Source of the DNA: DSYU01 sp964437595
Lineage (GTDB): Bacteria > Chloroflexota > Anaerolineae > Anaerolineales > Anaerolineaceae
Assembly: GCA_964437595.1 (NCBI GenBank)
Contig: CAYTHO010000012.1
Location: forward strand, 24,139 to 88,138
Direction: 5' to 3'
DNA length: 64,000 nucleotides
Shown: positions 1 to 7,655 of the stretch, piece by piece
Layout of the letters: every line of letters starts with the position of its first letter
Position numbering within the stretch: position 1 is the first letter of the stretch
Notes under the pieces: model-generated
The model's input: only the letters and a program-made list of their open reading frames with translations
Told to the model about the DNA's origin: nothing
Databases searched by the model: none
Translations under genes and position numbers: made by a program

Positions 1-120
1 TATTCCGGGAGGCATGGGCGAACGGTCTGTTTTTATCGCAAGATTGCGAAATCACCAAAACGGCTTATTCAGTCATATAGTATAGATCGGCGGGTATAGG
101 AAAAAAGCTGAAAACGCTTA

Positions 121-200
121 CCGAACACCAGCCAGACTCGCCTCTGGCTGATGTTCGGTATTCTGCTCAATCAATTATTCGGGCTGCGACAAGCCCGAAT
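121..200. repeat. Two tandem hairpins
   Basis: Arms 121-136 and 143-158 pair in 15 of 16 positions around a 6-base loop. A second perfect 9-bp stem (177-185 with 192-200) follows 18 bases later, also with a 6-base loop. Neither is followed by a clear T-run, so they are not obvious intrinsic terminators. They may be the ends of a decayed element or transcript-stabilising structures. Seen directly; function unknown. Confidence 0.6.
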
Positions 201-300
201 TGCGAAATGGAAAAACGGAGCATGCCTACACTTTAGCAGGAAGAAAAAGCGCTGACTTTACGTATCCATGCTGTTTATGCACTCCGATCTCAGCCAAAAA

Positions 301-378
301 GTGGTCGATATCTTCCGGATTGGGTGGATGGCATGTTCCGGAATCGGTGGTCGCCATGTTCCGGATTCACTGGTCGCC
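301..378. repeat. 23-bp tandem repeat, like IS21-type end repeats
   Basis: Three consecutive 23-bp units (301-323, 324-346, 347-369) plus the first 9 bases of a fourth share the core GGTGG(T/A)...TTCCGGA(A/T). Repeated internal binding sites of this look (TGTTCCGGAAT followed by GGTGGTC) occur near the ends of IS21-family elements. No istA or istB gene is present in the window, so this would be a remnant end. The period is seen directly; the IS21 attribution is from memory of the family. Confidence 0.5.
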
Positions 379-406
379 TTTTGTCGTATGGGTATAAAAT
401 TAGCGC

Positions 407-1480
407 TCACCAATTCGGATCATACCTTTCAATCAACTCCAACTGGTGTTTCATCCATTCCCATAGCTCACCACCATCGCGAACATAGTCGGTAATATCC
501 TTTCCGTTGGGACTCAGGGAGGGGATTCGAGCTGGGTAAAGTTGGGCGGAAAGGCCGGCCATCTTTTGCGCGCCTTGCGTACCAGCGGCATCGTTATCCA
601 GCGCCACAACGATTTGTTCCGCCGGCAGCAAATACCGGCCCCAGCGCTCCAGGTCCAGCTTTTTACTCGCGCTGCCCAACGTCACGACGCCGGCAACGTC
701 TCGTAATAACTTCCAGGCGAGCATGCAATCGAACTCACCTTCGGTCATTAAGATCAGCGGCGCGCCGTCCAGCGTATCCGTGCCAAACATGGCCGGCGAG
801 CCTCCGCGCACATGCAGGTATTTGGGCTCAGCGTCCACCCGGCGGATTTTGAGATACCAAAGCGTCGTTTCGACAAAACAGGGGATCACATACCCTTTTG
901 GGAGCCAGATTCGCTTCGCGTCCTGGGTGGATAATCCCCATCGCTCGGGGCTGTCCCATACATCAGAAGGGTTATAACCGAGGAAGAAATGCCGGATCGC
1001 ACGATCGTCCAAAAGACGTTTTTCATGCAGGTACGCAAGGGCTTCGGGTGTTTTCTGTAACTGCTTTTGGCTGTAATCCAGGAAATCGATTCCGCGGCTT
1101 TGCCAGGTTTCAGGCGGGGCGGAAGGAATTTCTACGTGGATGGGCTTGTGGGGTATTGCCGATCCCCCCTTTGAAAGATATTTCATCTCTTTTTGTAACC
1201 CATGGTTCTGGGTGGGTAAGCCTAAGGCAAGCAGTGCTGCATGAAATTCCATGTGGTGAAATTCGCACAACCATGTTAATGCATTGCCGCTCCGGTTGCA
1301 TCCAAAGCAGTACCAGAACGCCTTCTCTAGATTGATTGCCAGGCTGGGTGTCTTTTTATCCGGATGAAATGGACAAAACCACATCACCCAGCTGCTGCTT
1401 TTATAGCGCGGTCGGCCCAGATCGCGCTCGATCAGGGCAACCAGGTCAATTTGACTGAGAGCATATTGCAGGTCATCCAT
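407..1480 (-). CDS. CHC2 zinc-finger/Toprim primase-like protein
   Basis: This protein of about 357 residues has the layout of a plasmid- or phage-type DNA primase. An N-terminal CHC2-type zinc ribbon has CPFH followed by CFGC about 25 residues later. A Toprim-like domain in the C-terminal half has TEGEFD as the acidic motif and ALDNDAAG as the second. Both fit synthesis of RNA primers at a replication origin. The ATG at 1480 is chosen because GAGGA lies 6 bases upstream. A longer frame reaches an ATG at 1564 that overlaps the upstream stop (TGATG), but it would translate a purine-rich hairpin. The protein lacks a DnaB-interacting domain and is shorter than chromosomal DnaG (about 600 aa). 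It pairs with the upstream DUF3987-like gene as the replication pair of an integrated element. Confidence 0.75.
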   Translation of the reverse strand: MDDLQYALSQIDLVALIERDLGRPRYKSSSWVMWFCPFHPDKKTPSLAINLEKAFWYCFGCNRSGNALTWLCEFHHMEFHAALLALGLPTQNHGLQKEMKYLSKGGSAIPHKPIHVEIPSAPPETWQSRGIDFLDYSQKQLQKTPEALAYLHEKRLLDDRAIRHFFLGYNPSDVWDSPERWGLSTQDAKRIWLPKGYVIPCFVETTLWYLKIRRVDAEPKYLHVRGGSPAMFGTDTLDGAPLILMTEGEFDCMLAWKLLRDVAGVVTLGSASKKLDLERWGRYLLPAEQIVVALDNDAAGTQGAQKMAGLSAQLYPARIPSLSPNGKDITDYVRDGGELWEWMKHQLELIERYDPNW

Positions 1481-1490
1481 AGGGTCCTCA

Positions 1491-1552
1491 AAGTGGAGAA
1501 GTGGAGAAGCGGAGAATTGAAAAATAACGTTTCTCCACTTCTCCGTTTCTCC
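1491..1552. repeat. Purine/pyrimidine-strand inverted repeat
   Basis: A run of GGAGAAGTGGAGAAGCGGAG is followed about 13 bases later by its near reverse complement, giving an imperfect stem of about 22 bp. Each arm is itself a tandem repeat of GGAGAAGTxGAGAA-like 9-mers. It fills the gap between the two replication-type genes. There is no T-run, so it is more likely a dispersed short repeat or an mRNA structure than a terminator. Confidence 0.6.
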
Positions 1553-1563
1553 GGATATGAGCA

Positions 1564-3327
1564 TCAGATTTCTTCAACGCAGGCATATCGCACCGTCCGC
1601 CCTTCCTGATTTTTGGTAATCAAATCGGCCTCTTCCAGGCCGTCCAGGATGGCATATATCACTTTTGTGGGGAATTTGGAGTATTGTCGGATTTCACGAA
1701 CGGTAGCGCCTCTTAACCGTTTGATGATTCTCAGGATGCGGTCTTCTGTTTCTAATTCTTCATAAAGCCGCGGTGTGTTGAGCTGGCTTTGGAGATAGTG
1801 AAGTCCATACCGCCACGCCTCTGTCATCTCTTGCGCGCGGGCCCAGTGATTGAGTTGGATCTTTGGTGAGTTGCTGAAGCTGGCAAACAGAGTGGCGAGC
1901 CGCAGGGCTTTCTCGCTAAAGCGGCTGTAATTGCCATCCAGGTCATCCATCGACAACCGGCTACAGATGTCGTTCAGGCCATCGTCATAAGCATAAAAGG
2001 CTTCATAAACATCCTCGGATAGTTCCAGGATAGAGGGTTGCACTGGATGAATCTTGACACGAAACGCGCTTATCGTTTTTCCGTCCTTACTGGTATTTTT
2101 CTCGTCCACCAATTCGACCTTGGGAATCTGAAGCCGTTGATGCCAATTTTGCAGCGGCTGGTAGATTTCCTCCGGAATAATCCGTTCGCCTTTTGGAAAC
2201 CGGCCGCGCCGGCGCGTCCAGGTAGGTGGGGTGATCAGGGCAAAGCGTGCCAGGAAACCATCTCCCCATAGAGAACTTCCGCGCTGTGCGAAAGGGGCCA
2301 GGTCAGCGGGAGTCAGGCTGGCCAACAGCGCCAGATAGGGCCTTTCTGCCACATCTGTTCCACGCCCGATGGTGCCGCTCTCGTAGCGGTCCGGGGTATC
2401 ATCAAATCGGCGCAGCAGGCCACGGAAATCAGTCATGGGGCCTTCCCGGCGCATCATGCCAGCAATGCCCTGGCCGAATTCATCATAGAACCACCCCCGC
2501 TGGGCCGCAAACGCGAGCTGGCTCAAGATGCGTTGTTTGCCAGGCTCATCCAACTCCGCATAATCTTCCGGTAGGGTCGCTTTCATTTCCATAAGGAACT
2601 TCTGGGGTGTTGAATTATCCGGCATCAGCAGGTGATCCAGGCCCGCGCGCTTCAGTGTAGCCAGGGCAATACCAGCAGTGGTGGACTTGGAATACGAACT
2701 GGTCCGGGCGGTCAAAGCGATATAGAGCGATGGGTAACGCGGCTTGCCCAGGTGAACCATCACGCGGCGGGCCGCAATCGCAGAAAGGACAAAAGCGCCG
2801 CAGCCTTCATGAAACCCCCCATAACCGCGTGGGCTCCATTCCCTAGAAAACTTGATATAGGTATCCAACCAGTCACACGCCGTTTCGCCTATTTCCGGAT
2901 CGATGCAGCAGGCTTCCGGCAGCGAGGGGACATAGATTTGATCAAATATTTCTTGAGCTGGCTGCAAACTGCCTTTGAAATCTGCGGCAAAAACGGCGCC
3001 GCGGATCATTTCAGCGATCTCAGTGCCAGTCGGATCGGCAGATGATCCATCCACGCCTTCCGCGTTATCCGCTGCATCGTTTCTGGCTGCATCGGCAGCC
3101 CTTGTTTTTGGGTCGGATTTTTTGTCACGCGCAGCGATTTGCGCCAGGCTGGCCTCAAACGCCAGCGAACGCTGGCTGGGCGACATGGGACAGGCCGCGA
3201 TGTTGCGAGCAATTGTCTTCCATGGCTCTCGCAGGCTGGTGAGGTAATCATCCATATCCTGACCATTGATCAGCTTGCGAATGACTTTGGCGGCATATGT
3301 TTGATACGAAACTTCCGAATTGAGCAT
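1564..3327 (-). CDS. DUF3987-like P-loop protein, mobile-element replication type
   Basis: This protein of about 587 residues has the general look of DUF3987 proteins, which partner primases in integrated plasmids and phages. The middle carries YIALTARTSSYSKSTT, where a Walker A loop would sit but without the glycines (SYSKST instead of GxxGKS). It is followed by LLMPDNSTPQKFLMEM, like the family's ATP-site region. A C-terminal segment (last ~80 residues) looks like a winged helix, with RLRGATVREIRQYSK. The start at 3327 is preceded by AGAGGAAAGGT. The stop overlaps the longest version of the primase frame, so the two genes are probably co-transcribed. The degenerate Walker A may mean it does not hydrolyse ATP. 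The family assignment is moderate. Confidence 0.5.
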   Translation of the reverse strand: MLNSEVSYQTYAAKVIRKLINGQDMDDYLTSLREPWKTIARNIAACPMSPSQRSLAFEASLAQIAARDKKSDPKTRAADAARNDAADNAEGVDGSSADPTGTEIAEMIRGAVFAADFKGSLQPAQEIFDQIYVPSLPEACCIDPEIGETACDWLDTYIKFSREWSPRGYGGFHEGCGAFVLSAIAARRVMVHLGKPRYPSLYIALTARTSSYSKSTTAGIALATLKRAGLDHLLMPDNSTPQKFLMEMKATLPEDYAELDEPGKQRILSQLAFAAQRGWFYDEFGQGIAGMMRREGPMTDFRGLLRRFDDTPDRYESGTIGRGTDVAERPYLALLASLTPADLAPFAQRGSSLWGDGFLARFALITPPTWTRRRGRFPKGERIIPEEIYQPLQNWHQRLQIPKVELVDEKNTSKDGKTISAFRVKIHPVQPSILELSEDVYEAFYAYDDGLNDICSRLSMDDLDGNYSRFSEKALRLATLFASFSNSPKIQLNHWARAQEMTEAWRYGLHYLQSQLNTPRLYEELETEDRILRIIKRLRGATVREIRQYSKFPTKVIYAILDGLEEADLITKNQEGRTVRYACVEEI

Positions 3328-3971
3328 ACCTTTCCTCTTCGAGTTTATGAATTCAAAACGACCACAACCGTGGAGCCGGCAGGCCTCAGGCCAGTAGGGT
3401 GTAAGCATGGACGTGGTCGCTCAGAAAGATGGAATCAAGCGATTCCAATTCAGGGCGGCTGATATGAACCGAATCAATCAGTTCACATCACGTGCATCCT
3501 GTGATCCTCGAGTAATATATGCTGGTGATGTGGTTGTGGTTGAGGGGGTATGCGGGCAAAACCTATCGCATGTTGGGCCTCGCAAAACTGCTGGTGCGAA
3601 CCCATGTAGATTTTATATTGCGATTCGTTTCGACGCGCTGGTTGGTTCTTGTGTATTGCAGTTCGCGGTATGTTACTCGCCCAAGTTTGGACTTTTTACG
3701 CGAACGGCCTGTGTCGGGGTGTGATCTTGTGTTTCGGATCGTACGCTTGTGTGTGCGTACGGTATCTCGCTGCTAGTGGTACTTGTGGTATATACCCTTT
3801 GGCCATCTGTCGGGCTGTTGGTTTGTTGAAAATATTATAGCGGTAATTTTGATTTTTGTAAACCGGTTTTGCTAAATTGGGCGCTGGAAAATTTGCCAGA
3901 AAGGTTTGAAAAGGAAGATCTCCGCTCTGTTCAATAACATTGTAACGAAAATCATTCTTGCGACAATGTTA
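3328..3971. other. Long gene-poor spacer upstream of the replication-type pair
   Basis: I recognise no gene in about 640 bases. Plus-strand ORFs of up to 105 codons have improbable Cys/Arg/Trp-rich products. On the minus strand this is the leader of the 3327 gene. It contains a 7-bp inverted repeat CGTACGC/GCGTACG (3740-3761) in a GT-rich stretch (3600-3800). The right edge carries one copy of a 50-bp palindromic repeat (3925-3974). An origin or regulatory role is possible, but nothing seen proves it. Confidence 0.5.
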
Positions 3972-3974
3972 TTA
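3925..3974. repeat. 50-bp palindromic direct repeat, copy 1
   Basis: This 50-bp block starts CTCTGTTCAATAACATTGT and contains a perfect 11-bp inverted repeat: AATAACATTGT (3933-3943) and ACAATGTTATT (3963-3973). It includes the stop codon of the vapC-type gene. A second copy, matching at 45 of 50 positions in the same orientation, lies at 6995-7044. Copy number and spacing are seen directly; what it does is unknown. Confidence 0.85.
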
Positions 3975-4397
3975 CGCCTCCTCCCAGGGGTTTTTTAACG
4001 GAATACCCGTATTCACAAAATGGGCAGTGTTGCGTGTTACCAGGGTGCAATGATGCTGTTGGGTCGTTGCGGCCAGGAGCGCATCCATCGCTGATATTGG
4101 ACGACCAGCAGCTTCCAGCTGGGCATGCAGGGTTCCCCACAGAAGCATTGTCTCTGTATCGATAGGAAGGATATGTTCCTCGAAGCGGGTCAAAAGATCC
4201 TCATGGAGCCATCTGTCCAGCAGTTCTTTCCTTTTGGATTTGGGCAGCTTTTCAATGCCCTTCTTGAGTTCCCCAATCGCGATCACACTCAAAAATATGG
4301 TATCCGGATCCACTTCTTCTATCCACTGGATCACGTTCGGGTTGGGTTGGGCCGCAACCAGTTCTGAGATAACGTTGGTATCGAGGATGTAGTTCAC
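3972..4397 (-). CDS. vapC: PIN-domain toxin, VapC/FitB type
   Basis: This 141-residue protein is a PIN-domain ribonuclease, the toxin of a type II toxin-antitoxin pair. It opens with (M)NYILDTNVISEL, giving the first catalytic Asp. Other acidic positions are the Glu in IAIGELKKG and the pair in SAMDALLAATT. The last strand is TLVTRNTAHF. These match the DTNV...E...D..aA..TRN pattern of the family, whose toxins typically cleave tRNA or rRNA. Translation starts at GTG (4395-4397), which overlaps the antitoxin stop as GTGA, indicating coupling. The 50-bp palindromic repeat covers its stop codon. The target RNA cannot be told from sequence. Confidence 0.9.
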   Translation of the reverse strand: MNYILDTNVISELVAAQPNPNVIQWIEEVDPDTIFLSVIAIGELKKGIEKLPKSKRKELLDRWLHEDLLTRFEEHILPIDTETMLLWGTLHAQLEAAGRPISAMDALLAATTQQHHCTLVTRNTAHFVNTGIPLKNPWEEA

Positions 4398-4648
4398 AGA
4401 TCAATATCTCTCGGTAAGCTTTGGTCGCGTTCAAGGTCCAACTCAATACCCACGAGAGGGGATTGGCGGAAGAATTCCACCAGGCTGGTTTTGGATTTTT
4501 TCAAACGGTTATATTCCGCCTTGGAAAGGACAACCACAACCTCCTCTCCATGGCGCGTGACCGTCTGCGGCCCTTCGCTGAGCGCGCGATTGACCACCTC
4601 ACTGAAACGGTTTTTTGCTTCCTGCAGCTGCCATACGGTGTCTGCCAT
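4394..4648 (-). CDS. Phd/YefM-family antitoxin
   Basis: This 84-residue protein starts MADTVWQLQEAKNRFSEVV, the typical N-terminal DNA-binding region of Phd/YefM antitoxins. TVTRHGEEVVVVLSKAEYNRL follows. The C-terminal tail (LVEFFRQSP...RDIDL) would be the part that wraps and inhibits the PIN toxin encoded next. The start is set by GAGGTGAAA just upstream. It overlaps the toxin gene by 4 bases. Antitoxins of this family usually repress their own promoter, and two TCTAGA palindromes lie between its -10 box and its start codon. Confidence 0.88.
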   Translation of the reverse strand: MADTVWQLQEAKNRFSEVVNRALSEGPQTVTRHGEEVVVVLSKAEYNRLKKSKTSLVEFFRQSPLVGIELDLERDQSLPRDIDL

Positions 4649-4662
4649 TTTCACCTCATTCC

Positions 4663-4678
4663 GTCTAGACTGTCTAGA
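4663..4678. promoter_or_regulatory. Candidate TA operator: two GTCTAGA sites
   Basis: GTCTAGA occurs at 4663-4669 and 4672-4678, a 9-bp period, and each contains the palindrome TCTAGA. The pair sits just downstream of the predicted -10 box and upstream of the antitoxin ribosome-binding site. This is where a Phd-type repressor usually binds. The repeat is seen; the operator role is inferred from the family. Confidence 0.5.
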
Positions 4679-4706
4679 TAATAGCATACAAGGAGGAAAA
4701 AGTCAA
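4678..4706 (-). promoter_or_regulatory. Promoter of the toxin-antitoxin operon
   Basis: On the minus strand a -35 box TTGACT (4701-4706) is separated by exactly 17 bases from a -10 box TATTAT (4678-4683). It is placed about 30 bases before the antitoxin start. Both boxes are close to the housekeeping sigma consensus. Confidence 0.65.
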
Positions 4707-4814
4707 TTCGCCACCGTGTTGTCAAGGGCCGCATTGAATCACCTCGGAAATTGGGGAGAGATCGCGGATCATAGCGGTTCATTTTTATACTTGATTTAAC
4801 TTCGAAGATGAATC

Positions 4815-4854
4815 CAATTAGGTTAATTAACCTAAAGGGCGATTAACCTAATTG
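4815..4854. repeat. Nested TTAGGTTAA palindromes
   Basis: A perfect 18-bp palindrome TTAGGTTAATTAACCTAA (4818-4835) overlaps a wider inverted repeat whose arms are CAATTAGGTTAAT (4815-4827) and ATTAACCTAATTG (4842-4854). Three copies of the half-site thus occur within 40 bases. Such spacing looks like a repressor-binding array. It lies between the toxin-antitoxin promoter and the pseudogene, with no intact gene clearly driven by it. Confidence 0.7.
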
Positions 4855-4922
4855 AACTACTTTTACCCCCCTTGATCAACAGCACCTTTTCACGGACCGG
4901 GATGCAGAACTCGGTTACAAAT

Positions 4923-5424
4923 TCACTTTGGGTCTGGGCAGTCGATACCGCCTGTTGCGCGGAGACCATCTATGTTTACCGGCATCCAGACGTACTGGCA
5001 GGCCTGGAACGGCGGGGGTGGTGTGATGGTATGCAGGGGGTCGGGTGGGTGGATGCGCCAGACCCCTTTGAAAATGATGAACCACACCGGCGTATCCAGA
5101 GGGATCCCTTCATACGACTGCTCACCTGGGCGCTCCGCCCTCTTTTTTGCCTCGGCCAGAGTCATTCGCTCGGCAAACAGCACATCGGGGGGCTGGAGAC
5201 TTCCAGGCGGGTGCCCCCAGAAAGACGCGCGCTGCAATGACCGCCTGCACCCGGTCAGTAATGGGCAGCCTGGGGGAATACGCCCGAAGCGTGCTTTCTG
5301 GAATCGGCGTCCGGAGGCGCAGTTCTTCTGCTCGCTGTTGGATGCGCATTGTAGCCGCGAAGATCAGAACCACCAAACCAACCAGCTAGCCCAAGGCAAC
5401 CGCTACGGATTTTCGTTGCACCAT
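4923..5424 (-). pseudogene. Decayed membrane-anchored protein gene
   Basis: From an ATG at 5422-5424 (GGAACAGGAAA upstream) a frame reads MVQRKSVAVALG, then an amber TAG, then LVGLVVLIFAATMRIQQ, a broken membrane anchor or signal peptide. It continues to ITDRVQAVIAARVFLG. The coherent sequence then resumes in another frame: HPPGSLQPPDVLFAERMT, then LDTPVWFIIFKGVWRIHPP, ending CPDPK at 4923. The two halves join into one plausible exported protein of about 165 residues carrying one in-frame stop and one frameshift. The family was not identified. A sequencing error could explain one lesion but less easily both. Confidence 0.5.
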
Positions 5425-5530
5425 TTTCCTGTTCCTCCTTCCCTGGCAGCTCCGTGATCCTTACTTGCCCCCAGGTAGTGGGTATTGTATTGGTCATCCC
5501 TTGTTAGCAAGATGCCAGGGTTCGAATGGG

Positions 5531-6988
5531 TCACTTCTCGTACACCTGCAGGAAGGTTTTCTCCATCTCCTGCAAGGTGACTAACTGGACACCCAGTTCC
5601 CTGGCTGTATCTGCTGCAGCCGCCGTGAATCCCTCGCGCGCAAAAAGGATGTACTGCACCTGCCAGCCTTCCGCCACCTGCGGCATGCGCTGGCTGCGTT
5701 TGATCAGATCGGTCAGGGTGGCGCGGCTCACCGGATCTTTGCCCCACTTCACCTCTCCAATCAACAGCTGCTTCTGGCGCGGTTTGGCGGCAACCACATC
5801 CAGCTGCACCCCCTGTCCCCGGTACTGCCGCCAGTAGCTGCCCACGATTTCCGGCTCAAAGCCCAGCTGCCCGGTCACCCCGGCTGCCAGTGTCCACTCC
5901 CGGCACAGCTCCTCAAACACGTACGCGCCGATAAAGGCACGCAAGTCTTGGGAGATCTGGTCCACAACCACATCCAGATATCCCCGTTCGATTTTTGACA
6001 GGTGCGGGACCATGAAGCGGTAGTAGAACTGCAAGAAGGGATCGCGCAGATAATATTTTCCTTTCCGGCCCTCCGCGGATGTCAAAATGGGATCGCGCCG
6101 CTCGATCAACTCCAGCTCTTCCAGAATGCGCATATAGTGGCTGAGACTGCTCTCCGTCACCCCGGCCATTCTGGCGATCTCGCCCCATTTATGATACCCG
6201 CCGGCGATCGCCGACAGGATCGACTCGAACGACTGCGGTTCTTTGAGCTGTTCGTGCAGCATCACCGCCGGGTCTCCCAGCATGATGCTGCCCGGGATGA
6301 GGCATTCCGCGCGCAGCGCGGAGGTAAATGTCTTCGCCCGGGTAAAAAGGTTCAGGTAGGCCGGTACGCCACCGGTAACGGCGTAGATCGCCACGCGTTC
6401 ATCGGCCGGGCGCTCGGGAAACAAATCAATCACCGAGGCATAGGGTAGGGGGCGCAGCCGGAGCAGCGAAGTAGCCCGGCCGTACAGCGGCGCCTGGTAT
6501 GAGATCACTTCGCGCTCCATCATCCCAACCAGTGAGCCGGTCAGCACCAGGCGCAGGTTGGCGATCTTTGATAAGCGATGGTCCCAGAGCTTTTGGATCA
6601 GGCTGGTCAGCGCCGGATCGTTGCGCAGCAGGTAGGTAAATTCATCAATAACCACGAACTGCGGCGTCGAAAACTGGGCAACAATATCCGCCAGCTGGTT
6701 GAGGGCCGCCTCCCAATCGGGAAAGGTGAAATCGGCGGAGGGCGCGGCGGCGAAGCGCGGGTCATACTGGAAGAGGGCCTGGGAAAAGTCGCGCAGCTGG
6801 TAGGCACTGTTGTGGGTGGTGGCCATCCAGTATAAGCCACCAGAGATTTGGCGGCTTTCTAGAAAGTGGGTGAGCAGGCGGGTTTTTCCCACGCGCCTGC
6901 GGCCAAACAGGATCATCAGCCCGGCTTCCGGCGTCTGGTAAAAGTGTTCTAAAGCGAGGAACTCGCGTTTGCGACCGATGAATTGCAT
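5531..6988 (-). CDS. Archaeal-type AAA ATPase with DUF234 nuclease-like C-terminus
   Basis: This 485-residue P-loop ATPase of the ATP_bind_2/DUF234 type has Walker A GRRRVGKTRLL near residue 30. Walker B is FVVIDEFTYLL near 115, and a sensor-like LVLTGSLVGMM follows. A winged helix comes next, with ARMAGVTESSLSHYMRIL. The C-terminal domain has DVVAAKPRQKQLLIGEVKWG, a PD-(D/E)xK-like arrangement. These proteins are widespread in archaea and in Chloroflexi-like bacteria, and their role is poorly known. ATG at 6988 fits AGAGGTG; a GTG two codons earlier is the alternative. The second copy of the 50-bp repeat ends at its ribosome-binding site. Confidence 0.85.
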   Translation of the reverse strand: MQFIGRKREFLALEHFYQTPEAGLMILFGRRRVGKTRLLTHFLESRQISGGLYWMATTHNSAYQLRDFSQALFQYDPRFAAAPSADFTFPDWEAALNQLADIVAQFSTPQFVVIDEFTYLLRNDPALTSLIQKLWDHRLSKIANLRLVLTGSLVGMMEREVISYQAPLYGRATSLLRLRPLPYASVIDLFPERPADERVAIYAVTGGVPAYLNLFTRAKTFTSALRAECLIPGSIMLGDPAVMLHEQLKEPQSFESILSAIAGGYHKWGEIARMAGVTESSLSHYMRILEELELIERRDPILTSAEGRKGKYYLRDPFLQFYYRFMVPHLSKIERGYLDVVVDQISQDLRAFIGAYVFEELCREWTLAAGVTGQLGFEPEIVGSYWRQYRGQGVQLDVVAAKPRQKQLLIGEVKWGKDPVSRATLTDLIKRSQRMPQVAEGWQVQYILFAREGFTAAAADTARELGVQLVTLQEMEKTFLQVYEK

Positions 6989-6994
6989 GCTCAC

Positions 6995-7044
6995 CTCTGT
7001 TCAATAACATTGTGGATAAAATCATTGTTGCGACAATGTTATTA
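6995..7044. repeat. 50-bp palindromic direct repeat, copy 2
   Basis: This copy has the same length and orientation as the block at 3925-3974, with five mismatches clustered in the loop. The AATAACATTGT/ACAATGTTATT arms are intact. It abuts the ATPase start and supplies its AGAGG ribosome-binding site on the minus strand. A TATAAT on the minus strand (7041-7046) sits at its outer edge, so it may also act as an operator for the ATPase. Confidence 0.85.
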
Positions 7045-7082
7045 TACATCGGATTACCCCATCGTTCATTCAATATGTCGGA

Positions 7083-7459
7083 TCTCAAAGTTATTGAGAG
7101 TCTCTCACAGTACTTGAGAGTGGAATCAAAGATATTGAGAGTAGCCTAATATGCTTGAACATCTCTTGCTTTCTTCATTATGTGCACAGGCCAGGTGGTT
7201 AGATCGCCAACACGGGCATTTAGGATACTCTCAGTATATCTGCACAAAAATTAGGCTACTCTCAACAACTGCGCTTCCCACTCTCGTTATCTTTGCAAAA
7301 ACCGCCCTTTTCAGGCGTTTCGCTCTCATTATCTGTGAGACCCGACAAATAGGTGTAGAGTCTCAGAAATAATGAGACTGTCTTAAATATATACCCCAGT
7401 CTCATTATTTTTGAGACAAATCGCGCTTTTCTCCCTGATCGTCTCATCATTTTTGAGGC
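7083..7459. repeat. Array of degenerate 19-bp palindromes between divergent ATPase genes
   Basis: About ten copies of a palindromic motif close to GTCTCATTATTTxTGAGAC fill this spacer. The four clearest are 7323-7341, 7360-7378 (inverted), 7399-7417 and 7441-7459, starting 37 to 42 bases apart. More diverged copies begin near 7083, 7103, 7126, 7228, 7257 and 7281. A perfect 16-bp inverted repeat (7135-7150 with 7250-7265) is embedded. Spacers are unequal and repeats degenerate, so it is not CRISPR. It resembles an iteron or multi-site operator array. Confidence 0.7.
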
Positions 7460-7556
7460 TCTACATAATAGGTGAAAGCAGGACAGGTTGAAAGAGATGG
7501 CTTCACCTCGACCGTTCATAAACATCAGTTGATGTTGCCTTGATTTCATCTCTTCG

Positions 7557-7605
7557 TGTACAAACATGCAATCTGATTGCACATCTGTACAATCCGTGCT
7601 ATCAT
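7557..7605 (+). promoter_or_regulatory. Promoter with a 35-bp dyad operator
   Basis: TTGCAC (7577-7582), a 17-base spacer and TATCAT (7600-7605) form a housekeeping-type promoter for the DUF4143 ATPase. Overlapping it is a symmetric dyad centred on 7574: TGTACA (7557-7562), TGCAAT (7567-7572), ATTGCA (7576-7581), TGTACA (7586-7591). A dimeric repressor binding here would cover the -35 box. The symmetry is seen directly; repression is inferred. Confidence 0.6.
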
Positions 7606-7655
7606 AAAATTGCAAAAAATCGGCAAGCCGTCTCAATAGAGTGGAGGTCCCTTCT

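Larger units (their letters stand above)
1..406. other. Gene-free left edge
   Basis: I find no convincing gene in these bases. The two short plus-strand ORFs here have no recognisable composition or motifs. The stretch holds two tandem hairpins (121-158 and 177-200) and a 23-bp tandem repeat (301-378), both listed separately. It lies directly 3' of the primase-like gene that is read leftward. Confidence 0.6.

Noticed and set aside
1481..1564. Longer start of the primase-like gene at 1564
   Set aside because: The extra 28 codons run through the purine/pyrimidine hairpin; the ATG at 1480 has a better-placed GAGGA. The TGATG overlap with the upstream gene keeps it possible.
3407..3840. Overlapping plus-strand ORFs of 60-105 codons in the long spacer
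   Set aside because: Cys/Arg/Trp-rich products without ribosome-binding sites or motifs.
7083..7459. CRISPR-like array
   Set aside because: Repeats are degenerate palindromes in both orientations with unequal spacing and there are no cas genes; better read as binding-site array.
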